From Anditalea andensis (lineage in GTDB: Bacteria; Bacteroidota; Bacteroidia; Cytophagales; Cyclobacteriaceae), in NCBI RefSeq assembly GCF_000714815.1, contig NZ_JMIH01000034.1, positions 1-64,000 on the forward strand: DNA of 64,000 nt. The letters are read 5' to 3'. This document shows positions 1 through 7,586 of the stretch, piece after piece. Position 1 is the first letter of the stretch, and the number at the start of each line of letters is the position of its first letter. Position numbers and translations under genes: made by a program. The notes beneath the pieces are model-generated. The model saw only the letters and a list, made by a program, of their open reading frames with translations, searched no databases and was not told where the DNA came from.

Positions 1-94
1 ACTTCCGTGCAAAGAATCGCCTCTTTTCGCTATTGTAAATTTAATAAAAACCTTTAAAAATTACTTGGAATTTAAGACAGTACCTCAATTGGCA

Positions 95-1204
95 TTAGTT
101 TTTTATTTCTTTAAAGTAAACTATATAGTCAAACTGTTTATCATTTTTGATTTTCAACTTATGTTGATAAGCTCCGACATCCCTTATAGTCGATTTGCCT
201 AATCTGTATGTTTTAATAATTTTAATATTATTTTCTCCAAAATCCGTATCGTTAGCTAACCATTTTTTGTCCTCAACATCAGTAAAAGTTTTGCTGTTTA
301 CCTTCGTTTTAAAATCTAATGCTATTGAAAGGTAGTCTGATTTATATTTGTTGTATAAGTGATAACCTATCGGTTTATAAAAGGAATTATTTGACTTACT
401 AATATGACCGTTATGTGCCCACATAAAAACAGGTGTTGATTGAGCTTTGATAATTTCTTCAAAAATTATCGCCATATTTTTGTCTCTCACATTCGTGAAG
501 TTTAACAAATTTGCATTTTCAAATTCCCACGCATGATTTAATGCAAGCAAGTCAATTTGAATCTTATGTGATGAGTTAACCTCTTCCTTAAATACTTCAT
601 TTAACCTATTTAAAGTCTCTTTCATAAGTTGACGATCCTCTTTGGGTAATTTTTTCAAATTATAATCGCTTGTAGCATATATTTGAGATAGAAGTTCCAA
701 ACCATTCACAGATAATCCTTTTTTTAAATCTGGTTTTTCATCATCTATGAATTTTATAATTTCTTTCATGGCACATCTTCCACATTGAGAGTCGAAACCA
801 AAAAATCTGATTTTTTTATTATCGAGCTTATCCATATTGTGTTGTCTCGCCCACAAAAGGAAATCTTTCATTACTTCGCTTTGCCAAACTCCTTGCAAAT
901 TATTCTTCATTAATGAATCTAGGGATGTTGTATTGTATTTACCTTGTATAAATTCATTTAGTGTCTTTGAATTTGAGTAGTCATTTTCTAATGAAAAAAC
1001 TGATGTAATTTCATTTTCGACTAATTCTTTAAAAAAGTTGATGTTCCAAGATGCAAAATCTAGTTGAGCATGAGCTGATTCACCTACTGCAATAATTTTT
1101 TTATCTTGTAAATTTTCGAATTTGCTAAAAAAAGTTTCTTGAGCGTTTGAAATAGATATGATTAGGGTTAAGAGTACAGAGATTGATAATCTTTTATTCC
1201 TCAT
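95..1204 (-). CDS. Erythromycin esterase-like secreted protein
   Basis: This protein of about 369 residues resembles the erythromycin esterase (EreA/EreB) superfamily, whose characterised members hydrolyse the macrolide lactone ring; many environmental members have unknown substrates. A signal peptide (MRNKRLSISVLLTLIISISNAQ) spans residues 1-22. The family's early GExxH motif is present as GESAH at about residues 41-45, and a second conserved His-containing stretch, WAHNGHIS, lies near residue 265. I chose the ATG at 1204 because an in-frame ATG at 1267 would put 21 charged residues in front of a clean signal peptide. A hairpin at 1256-1289 lies just upstream and probably ends the integrase transcript. 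Macrolide resistance should not be assumed: a secreted form with no resistance genes nearby could act on another ester. Confidence 0.72.
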   Translation of the reverse strand: MRNKRLSISVLLTLIISISNAQETFFSKFENLQDKKIIAVGESAHAQLDFASWNINFFKELVENEITSVFSLENDYSNSKTLNEFIQGKYNTTSLDSLMKNNLQGVWQSEVMKDFLLWARQHNMDKLDNKKIRFFGFDSQCGRCAMKEIIKFIDDEKPDLKKGLSVNGLELLSQIYATSDYNLKKLPKEDRQLMKETLNRLNEVFKEEVNSSHKIQIDLLALNHAWEFENANLLNFTNVRDKNMAIIFEEIIKAQSTPVFMWAHNGHISKSNNSFYKPIGYHLYNKYKSDYLSIALDFKTKVNSKTFTDVEDKKWLANDTDFGENNIKIIKTYRLGKSTIRDVGAYQHKLKIKNDKQFDYIVYFKEIKN

Positions 1205-1255
1205 TTTTTTGTCTTTTGAAATTAATGCCAACTCTGTTATACCCCTCATTTTATC

Positions 1256-1289
1256 AGGCTTATGCACCCAGATTTGAGGGGATAAGCCT
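1256..1289 (-). terminator. Hairpin behind the integrase remnant
   Basis: AGGCTTAT at 1256-1263 pairs perfectly with ATAAGCCT at 1282-1289 across an 18-base loop. It sits 47 bases past the restored stop of the recombinase pseudogene, on the same transcription direction, so it is most simply that gene's terminator. There is no strong U-tract. Confidence 0.4.
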
Positions 1290-1336
1290 CATAATTTGGG
1301 GTAATCTATCAGGGTTTAATGATACTAATTTTTTAA

Positions 1337-2441
1337 TTATAAATCATCAAAGGGCGATTTTATTTTTTGGAGGCTTTTGTTGCTGACATGGGTATAGACC
1401 TCTGTAGTTTTGCTGCTTTTATGCCCCAGTATTTCTTGTATATACCTCAAATCTGTTCCGTTCTCAAGTAAAGGAATGTCTGAGCCAGTGAAGTGTTACC
1501 GGGTTGTTTATTTTTGCCTTGGCCAATGCTTGTTTTAGAATGTTTTCAAGACTTTTTTCACTGTATTTATTCCCTGCTGTCTTGCCTTCAAATAGCCATG
1601 CCACTGGCCGGTATACCTTGTAATACTCCCGTAGCATATCCACTATTTTTTCAGAAAGGGGTACTACCCTGTCCTTTTTTCCTTTAGACTGTCGTACTAT
1701 CAGTAAATTTCTTTTGGAATCCACATCTTGAATTTTGAGATTTAATAGCTCACTGCGTCTCAAACCACATGCATATATTACAGAGAGTATGGATTTGTGC
1801 TTCCGGTTATGATGTGACTCTAAAATCCTTTTGATCTCTTCCTTGCTCAGTACATTGGGGAGCTTTCTTTCCTTTTTAGGCCTGTAAATGATATCCGGGT
1901 TCAGCTTTCTGTTCTGCCGGTTGCTGAAAAACAGCTTCACCGCATTCACCACCTGGCTCTGAAAAGAGCTTGAATATTTTCTGGCTATGATATATGCTGT
2001 GTTGAACTGCTCAATGTCCTGATTGTCTACCTCCTCCGGAGACTTGTTTTTTAAAAATCTGAAAAATGTCGATAGCGCACCCGCATAGGTTTCGATAGAG
2101 GATTCAGCATAACGTTTGTTCCGCATCCAATCGACAAAGGACTTGATTTCTTTTAAAATAGCCTCATCCAATGGTTCTAGTTCTGCAATATCCGGACAGG
2201 GCTTTTTCTGGTGAACTTTCTTAAATTGCGAATAGTCCAGCCATACCTTCCCCTTGAAATATTTCAAAAGAAGGTCCAGTTGCCATTCAGTATAGGGGAT
2301 GGTCCAGGCGTTTAGCTTCACGTTCCATTTTGCCCCAGGAAATTGCTTTACGAGTTCTTTGAGTTGCAGACTGTAAGGAAAGTGAAGGATAATAATGTTT
2401 TCCCTCCCCGATATTGCGTTCGTTAAAATAATTTTTTCCAT
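1337..2441 (-). pseudogene. Tyrosine recombinase (integrase) broken by a frameshift
   Basis: The open part (2441 down to 1464, 325 residues) has an N-terminal arm, a SAM-like core-binding domain (about residues 90-180) and the start of the catalytic domain with 'ACGLRRSELLNL' carrying the first catalytic Arg and 'HWLRHSF' carrying the His and second Arg. It stops right after 'HSFT'. In another frame the rest of the catalytic domain follows at once ([12 protein letters not shown], then [17 protein letters not shown] with the GH motif and the nucleophile Tyr) and ends at 1337. Comparing HSF+LLENG with the family's usual HSFATHLLENG, about 11 bases are missing between two TTT triplets. The nucleophile Tyr is therefore lost. 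The first 75 residues (FPGAKWNVKLNAWTIP region) look like a HARP-type small domain, common at the front of Bacteroidota integrases. Confidence 0.85.
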
Positions 2442-2471
2442 AGCAGCTAAAAAAACATATAATACAAGATA

Positions 2472-2500
2472 AGTATTTTACATGTAATATTCAAAATACT
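2472..2500. repeat. Inverted repeat upstream of the integrase
   Basis: AGTATTTT at 2472-2479 and AAAATACT at 2493-2500 form a perfect 8-base dyad 31 to 59 bases upstream of the recombinase start, with the small palindrome ACATGT between the arms. It could be an operator or a recombinase arm site. It is AT-rich, so chance is a real alternative. Confidence 0.3.
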
Positions 2501-2722
2501 GACTAACAAGTAGATGCATGATTGCAATTGTTAGAACTTAGATAATTACTTTACCATTCCCCAAAAACTACCTGAGGTCTACCTTCAACTTTGCCTCCGC
2601 CATATCGGTATGCTCATACTTTTATCCAAAAAACCAAACACTATTAAATCCGCCTCAGTTTGCCTTACCTATGTGCTCTATTTAGTTTAATAAGTAAAAA
2701 CCCTAGTCTTAGCTAATTAACC
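2501..2722. other. Intergenic region behind the PL26-like gene
   Basis: There is no convincing gene, terminator hairpin or repeat between the dyad at 2472-2500 and the stop of the PL26-like gene. Short open stretches on the minus strand are under 25 codons and resemble nothing I recognise. Confidence 0.4.
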
Positions 2723-5443
2723 TTACATCTTCCCGATCAATGCCAAATTCTGAATAGCCGCCAAACCCCATTGGGCAGTTCCGTTAGTAGAAACCCCGAT
2801 TGCCTGAATGGTAGGCCTGAGAACAGAGGGGCCGGTAATGGTCTCCATAGATGGGGTTATCCTACCGGTACCGCCTGCTCCGGCGTAGAATTCTTCCCAG
2901 GCCCGTTTGGCCAGTGCCGGATCCTTCTTCTTATGGGCGGCAAAGGCTGTCAGTCGGCTGTGGCCCTGGGCTAAGTTCAGGCTGCCAAGACTGCTGCCCA
3001 AGACTTTTTCCTGTGCGGCATCGTCTGCATTGTACAGCTCACAGTAGGTAAGCCAGGCCTTATTGAAGGATTCCATGCCGACCAGATCATAGAGTTCTAT
3101 GGCCATCTCGGTCAGACCGAACACGGCGCTGAGGTGGGAGGCCGTCGGCCTCCTGCTCTGGACGATGTCAAACTCGCCGGTCTGCAGGTTCATCTTGCTG
3201 CCGCCGTTGAAAAACCCAAGGGGCTGTTCGCCTATGGTCCGCATGCTGTTCAGCAGTTTCTTTTTGATCCCCTCATTTTCTGTCCTCTCCCACTCTACCA
3301 GCCAGGCTGCGGATATGGCTCCCCAGTCGGTACCAAAGCCGACATGCACCATGTCGGGGTCTTCCGTCACCCAGTTTTCCTTAGCAGTTACTTTTCTGGT
3401 TGGTGGCACTTTTCGCAAGGTAGCCACGGCATCTATCTGTTCCCGCATCAGATCCCCCGTCCGCTCATCAGCGGTCAGGTAGTAATAAAATCTTCTATTG
3501 GCAGCGGTACTGATTCGGAGTTGCTTGGCACTGCATCCCCAGTGCTGGACATTGTGCCGGCTGCCCAGGGGAGCAAAAGGTCCGGTATGGTGCACATCCA
3601 CTTCTCCCGTATGTCGGGTCATGGCTTCTGCCAGTCTGAAGGCATCTGCCCTGCCGGTCTTCAGGTAATAGTACCAAAGCCAGAGATCTGTCGACAGCTC
3701 AGAATTGTCCCAGGCAAATCCTCCTACATCGTATCGCCAGACCTTCCGGTCCACATCATAGGTATGCATGAAGTCGCCATAATCCCAGAACCCAAACCAG
3801 CGGTGCTGCTCCTGCTGTTTCTGATAGAAGTCGAAGTACCAGTCCAACTGCTCTTCTATTTCTTTGCGCTGATCAGAGGACCTGTCGGGAGTACTCCACA
3901 GTTGCCCGAATACACCTGACTGCAGCATGTGCTCGGATGTGGTGGTCAGTAGTGGTGGTTCTGTCAGCACAGATGCCATTTTCACAAGATTGACCTGCTC
4001 CGGAGTGGCGGGCAGTACCCATAGCATCACCTCCGATGTGCGGGCCACCCCTTCGGCTGTACCAAAGCCCGGTTCGTAATCCTCATAGGTGATGTCCATG
4101 GCTTTGAGCTGTTTCTCATGGGTATCCAGCCCCATACCGTCATGGTAAAAGCGCAGGTCCATGGCCGGAGACTGCGGCGCCCAAAACCAGGTGGTGACCT
4201 GCGCCTTATCAGTATGGGCGTTTCTGATATCCAACTGAGCCGGATAGCTTTGCCAGAAATTTCTGATGCCAAAAGCTACTCCCCCCGAGGCACTGCCCAC
4301 ATATCCCATACCGTTAGATCTTCTACCCTGACCGGAGTTCAGCCAGGTGTGGCCGTGCTTGGTTCTTTTTTTGATATGAAAGGCATCCGAACTGCCCTGG
4401 TACAAGGTATAGTCTCCAAATGCCGGGATGTTTTCAATATTTCCGGCCACATTATCCGGAAACTCTGAAAGTGGTTTGGTCTTTTTGCCCAGCAACTGCG
4501 CATCTCTGACATCCTTGCCCGGATCTCTTCTCAATCCTGTAAGCCCTCTTACGGCTTCGGAAAACACGCCGTCCTCTTCTCCTGTAAACCGGATGTGCCT
4601 GTTGTGCAATTCGTCCTCCATCGCCACATCGAAGCGGATGCCCAGTCCTTTGATAAAATCCTTTTCCTCATCGCCATCATAGATGATGGTATGGAGGATT
4701 TTGATGGATTCTGCTCCCTGATAGAAATACATGCGGATGATGTAGGGAAGCAAGGACTTGCCCACCTCAGCCTTATGGATCCCTTCCACTTTGACCACTG
4801 ATCTGACATCCCCCATTTGCTCCAGGCTGATGCTGCTGATCTCGCCTAAGAGTTGAGTTCTATCTATATTTTCAAAAAAATCATCATCCGGTCTGTCCTG
4901 ATGCATCAGTACCAGCTTACCTTCCTCCAGGATCTTTCTGCCGTCCCGCTGGATATGGGCGATGATGCTGTTTCCCTTTTTATTCAACAGACATCTGATC
5001 TTGCCGGTATCGATGGAGATGGTATCAGCTGTTTCTTCTACTTTTAACTTTTCCGTTGGGCCTTTTGCTTTGCCGGGCGTAAGGCTGAATTTTTCACCCA
5101 AAGCCATTTCCCCTGCTCCTATGGCATGCCCCGTCCATTTCAGTGACCCATCCGGCCAGTAAGCCAGCGGCCAGTTTTGAACGCCGATAGCAGTGCCTTC
5201 TGATCCTTTTAATGAAAAATCAGATTTGCGGTTTACAGCTCCTTTCGGCCAGGACACTCCCCAGGTCACACCGGGATTAAGGGGCGGTGCCGATTTATTT
5301 AACCATGAAAGTTCTACCGGTCCCAAAGCAGGTGGAGACGGCTGCTCTGCATTGGCTGCAAATGGTGGCAACATAAATAATCCACCGGATAACAAAACGG
5401 AATTTCTTACAAATTCTCTTCGGGAAATGGGGTTTAGTTTCAT
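2723..5443 (-). CDS. PL26-like exo-rhamnogalacturonan lyase (PcRGLX/YetA type)
   Basis: This 906-residue protein probably cleaves rhamnogalacturonan-I chains from an end. The N-terminus carries a Tat signal (SRREFVRNS followed by a hydrophobic stretch, residues 7-32), implying export in folded form. The region 'GVTWGVSWPKGAV' near residue 60 and 'WPLAYWPDGSLKWTGHA' near residue 95 match the N-terminal RIFT-barrel domain of PcRGLX/YetA proteins. The middle and C-terminal parts (about 450-900) are rich in Trp/Tyr and His, as expected for the helical-toroid catalytic domain. The size fits PL26. It follows the DUF6250-like gene by 42 bases and shares the locus with PL11 and GH2 enzymes that act on the same polymer. 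The gene looks richer in GC than the mannan and ebo regions. The family assignment is from pattern recognition, not a search. Confidence 0.7.
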   Translation of the reverse strand: MKLNPISRREFVRNSVLLSGGLFMLPPFAANAEQPSPPALGPVELSWLNKSAPPLNPGVTWGVSWPKGAVNRKSDFSLKGSEGTAIGVQNWPLAYWPDGSLKWTGHAIGAGEMALGEKFSLTPGKAKGPTEKLKVEETADTISIDTGKIRCLLNKKGNSIIAHIQRDGRKILEEGKLVLMHQDRPDDDFFENIDRTQLLGEISSISLEQMGDVRSVVKVEGIHKAEVGKSLLPYIIRMYFYQGAESIKILHTIIYDGDEEKDFIKGLGIRFDVAMEDELHNRHIRFTGEEDGVFSEAVRGLTGLRRDPGKDVRDAQLLGKKTKPLSEFPDNVAGNIENIPAFGDYTLYQGSSDAFHIKKRTKHGHTWLNSGQGRRSNGMGYVGSASGGVAFGIRNFWQSYPAQLDIRNAHTDKAQVTTWFWAPQSPAMDLRFYHDGMGLDTHEKQLKAMDITYEDYEPGFGTAEGVARTSEVMLWVLPATPEQVNLVKMASVLTEPPLLTTTSEHMLQSGVFGQLWSTPDRSSDQRKEIEEQLDWYFDFYQKQQEQHRWFGFWDYGDFMHTYDVDRKVWRYDVGGFAWDNSELSTDLWLWYYYLKTGRADAFRLAEAMTRHTGEVDVHHTGPFAPLGSRHNVQHWGCSAKQLRISTAANRRFYYYLTADERTGDLMREQIDAVATLRKVPPTRKVTAKENWVTEDPDMVHVGFGTDWGAISAAWLVEWERTENEGIKKKLLNSMRTIGEQPLGFFNGGSKMNLQTGEFDIVQSRRPTASHLSAVFGLTEMAIELYDLVGMESFNKAWLTYCELYNADDAAQEKVLGSSLGSLNLAQGHSRLTAFAAHKKKDPALAKRAWEEFYAGAGGTGRITPSMETITGPSVLRPTIQAIGVSTNGTAQWGLAAIQNLALIGKM

Positions 5444-5485
5444 GGGCTTTTGGGTTCAGTCTAAGTGGGTGAAAACCTGTCAGTT

Positions 5486-6190
5486 TTATAGGCGGGTGAT
5501 TTTAATATAGTCTATTTCATGGCGGGACCAGGTGGATCGAAATCCGAAATATCCGCTGGGTATAGGATGGGGATCCTCGTATTCAAAGAAAAGCCGATCA
5601 TCCACCCAGAAGCTTACCTTTCCCCCTTCACGGACAGTCTTTATCCTGTAAGTTTTATTCGCCGCCAGCAGATAGGGTGCTTCGTCATATTCCTGTAGCA
5701 CTGGTTTCTCTCCTTCTCCTTTATATTTTCTAAAACGGGTGGATGAGTTATAGTTGCCTCCAAACCCCACATAATACATCTCCAGATCATCATATTCTTC
5801 AAACACTCCGGAGCGGGTAAAGAGATTTTCAATATTGGGATCATTGGCCAGCCAGAACTGGTTCAGATCAGAGAGTCTGTCATTGGGTCCATCATCCATA
5901 ACCACTGTGCGTTCATAAGTGATCTCAAAATCACCGTCCAGTTCCCGGTTCAGCCATACCGTCACACCCCCTTTGGTGTCGAGGACCAGCTTTCCGTCCT
6001 CTACCCTGACGGAGGAATTAGGCTGGTTGTCCATTTCTATGACCCACAGATTGGGATCGAGTTCGGAGCTGAAGTCTTCCTGGAAGATGACCCTATCACC
6101 AGTGTTGCCTTTATTTTCTGTGCATGATAAATTGATGAACAGCAAAAGTAAGGGTAGTTGAAATAAAATAGGTTTTATATGACGCGTCAT
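5486..6190 (-). CDS. DUF6250-like lectin-fold lipoprotein
   Basis: This 234-residue lipoprotein has a lipobox (LLLLFINLSC, Cys at about 23) and one domain that reads as a concanavalin A/jelly-roll fold: alternating beta strands, 'GDFEITYERTVV', and a C-terminal 'GYFGFRSTWSRHEIDYIKI' typical of DUF6250 and YesU-like proteins. Members are repeatedly found beside rhamnogalacturonan lyases and may bind or hydrolyse released saccharides; no activity can be read from the sequence. Its stop is 42 bases before the PL26-like start, so the two are probably co-transcribed. Upstream lies a repeat-filled gap separating it from PL11. Confidence 0.65.
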   Translation of the reverse strand: MTRHIKPILFQLPLLLLFINLSCTENKGNTGDRVIFQEDFSSELDPNLWVIEMDNQPNSSVRVEDGKLVLDTKGGVTVWLNRELDGDFEITYERTVVMDDGPNDRLSDLNQFWLANDPNIENLFTRSGVFEEYDDLEMYYVGFGGNYNSSTRFRKYKGEGEKPVLQEYDEAPYLLAANKTYRIKTVREGGKVSFWVDDRLFFEYEDPHPIPSGYFGFRSTWSRHEIDYIKITRL

Positions 6191-6300
6191 GATTATCGGG
6201 TTTATCCATCCTTAATTTTTGATCGATCAATATAAATTTAATTTTTCACGGGAGTCTCCCGTAATGTCATGGTTGGGGAAGTTCTGTAATGATTATCACA

Positions 6301-6358
6301 CGGTATCCCTTCGCATCAGCGTGGGATTCTTCGCTTCGCTCTGAATGACGTGAAAGCG
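6301..6358. repeat. Dispersed intergenic repeat, copy 1
   Basis: A 58-base element containing GGGATTCTTCGCTTCGCTCT and then GAATGACGTGAAAGCG. It is nearly identical to 6434-6492. Elements with the core TTCGCTTCGCTCTGAATGAC are common intergenic repeats in Bacteroidota genomes. It has no coding potential. Confidence 0.75.
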
Positions 6359-6433
6359 TCATCTTGAGCTTGCCGAAAGATCTCACGAGGTAAAGGAAAA
6401 GGGCTGATTTGGAGAACTGTGTTGATCAGCAGA

Positions 6434-6492
6434 CGGAATCCCTTCCGCATCACCATGGGATTCTTCGCTTCGCTCTGAATGACGTGAAAGCG
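6434..6492. repeat. Dispersed intergenic repeat, copy 2
   Basis: This is the second copy of the 6301-6358 element in direct orientation. The core from GGGATTCTTCGC to GTGAAAGCG is identical; the left part differs at a few bases and by one insertion. About 75 bases separate the copies, and that spacer contains another family-typical string (TCTTGAGCTTGCCGAAAGAT). Confidence 0.75.
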
Positions 6493-6560
6493 GGTAGGGC
6501 TACGCCCTTAAACTTTCTCTGTATGTAATCCATGTTCTGCTACCTTCAGTTATTCCCAGG

Positions 6561-6641
6561 CATCCATAGGGGCGGTAGCCCTGGCATCTTAGTAGAAAAT
6601 AAATCAGCGAGAATCCATATGGGCATCATCCCTGGCATCTT
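6561..6641. repeat. Pair of degenerate 30-base direct repeats
   Basis: Positions 6561-6590 and 6612-6641 share ATCCATA.GGGC and CCCTGGCATCTT with a few mismatches. They appear to belong to a second dispersed repeat family and make up part of the non-coding insert between the PL11 and DUF6250-like genes. Confidence 0.55.
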
Positions 6642-6741
6642 TTTTCGCCCCTACAACTCTGATTGGGATGTTGACTGTGTGACTCGGTGAGGTGGATTCG
6701 GAGGACGCAGGGAAAAACCGTTGCCGAGATTGCCACGCCTG

Positions 6742-6757
6742 CCTCCCTATCGGGAGG
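6742..6757. repeat. Small perfect hairpin in the repeat region
   Basis: CCTCCC, a TATC loop and GGGAGG form a compact stem. It lies downstream of the DUF2442 gene (minus strand, stop at 6894) and may work as its terminator or be part of a repeat element. Confidence 0.4.
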
Positions 6758-6893
6758 TAAACTTTGAGTTCTGTAATAAAAATAAATATCTAGGTGGCAG
6801 GCTACCAATGACATGGAGTTATGTGGTAGATTACAAATTCCTTTTATCACCGATTTGATCCCAATAGCTCGGGGTAAATATCGAATAGCAATG

Positions 6894-7214
6894 CTAAACG
6901 ATCCTAGCACTTTTTATTTCACGGAGAGATCGATCAATTTCTTCTTTCAAAAAACCTTTTAAACTCAAGTCTTCATCTAAATCTGGCCAATGTACTCCAG
7001 CACCTTTACCGATCAGACGATAATTATGCAACTGCTCCAGTGTAGCCTGACCTAACCGCAGCGAAGAGGAAATAGCCCATTGTAAAACTTTTTTATTCGA
7101 TAAAACAATCAACATCAAATCTAGGTCTGGGTGAAAATGTAAAGCATTGATTTTAAGTCCCTCCTCATATATAAGCTTTTCTATGGTGTCATATTCATTA
7201 CTGAAAGAATTCAT
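6894..7214 (-). CDS. DUF2442 domain protein
   Basis: This 106-residue protein looks like a DUF2442 member: 'INALHFHPDLDLMLIVLSNKKVLQWAISSSLRL' followed by 'LEQLHNYRLIGKGAGVHWPDLDEDLSLKGFL' matches the family's pattern of a small beta region then a W-P-x-L-D-E-D motif. DUF2442 genes usually sit directly behind a DUF4160 gene as a two-gene unit, suspected to be toxin-antitoxin-like, though I know of no proven mechanism. Here the start overlaps the 3' end of a DUF4160 remnant by 17 bases, so the normal arrangement was present. With its partner broken, this gene may be an orphan. Confidence 0.75.
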   Translation of the reverse strand: MNSFSNEYDTIEKLIYEEGLKINALHFHPDLDLMLIVLSNKKVLQWAISSSLRLGQATLEQLHNYRLIGKGAGVHWPDLDEDLSLKGFLKEEIDRSLREIKSARIV

Positions 7215-7434
7215 GCCATTTTGCTTTTAATAGTTCAACATTTTCTTCTACTATACCCATAATCACTTTCTGCTCTTTAAGTTTGAAATCATGCAGATAT
7301 TTGATTTTAATTTGTGGTTCTAACCATATTTTCCCGTCTTTTTCACCTTTCTCTACATGAACGTGGACTGGTTCATTTCTGTCTCCAGAATAAAAGAAAA
7401 ATCGATAACCCTTTTCCTAACAAATACGAAATTA
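7198..7434 (-). pseudogene. DUF4160 protein remnant, 5' end lost
   Basis: The frame ending at 7198 encodes 'YRFFFYSGDRNEPVHVHVEK' and continues through 'IKIKYLHDFKLKEQKVIMGI' to 'LLKAKWHEFFQ', a clear DUF4160 domain with its conserved HVHV. Upstream this frame meets a TAG at 7417-7419, while the neighbouring frame continues as 'ISYLLGKG', so one extra G in a GGG run breaks the gene. No start codon exists beyond that: the sequence from about 7440 to 7550 is low-coding repeat-like material (CTCCACTCG...GGTCGAAAGGACG). The 5' end was thus both frameshifted and replaced. Confidence 0.75.
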
Positions 7435-7586
7435 TTTACAGTTTAGAGATTTCTCCACTCGCCCCAAAAAGGCTCGGTCGAAAGGACGCAGTTTTGGGTA
7501 TGCGTTCATTTCCCTGTCCTTCGGTAGGCGGGCGTCTCATTAACTAAAACACCTTAACCGCATCATTCATGGTGACAATTGAAACC

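Noticed and set aside
1-94. Possible feature at the left window edge
   Set aside because: Only 94 AT-rich bases; I see no open frame, hairpin or repeat in it.
3134-3919. Plus-strand open frame of 261 codons inside the PL26-like gene
   Set aside because: It is antisense to a well-supported enzyme gene in GC-rich sequence where stops are rare; the translation has no recognisable domain or credible start context.
6626-6910. Minus-strand frame of 94 codons between the DUF2442 and DUF6250-like genes
   Set aside because: It runs through the degenerate repeats and a hairpin, overlaps the DUF2442 end and resembles no protein.
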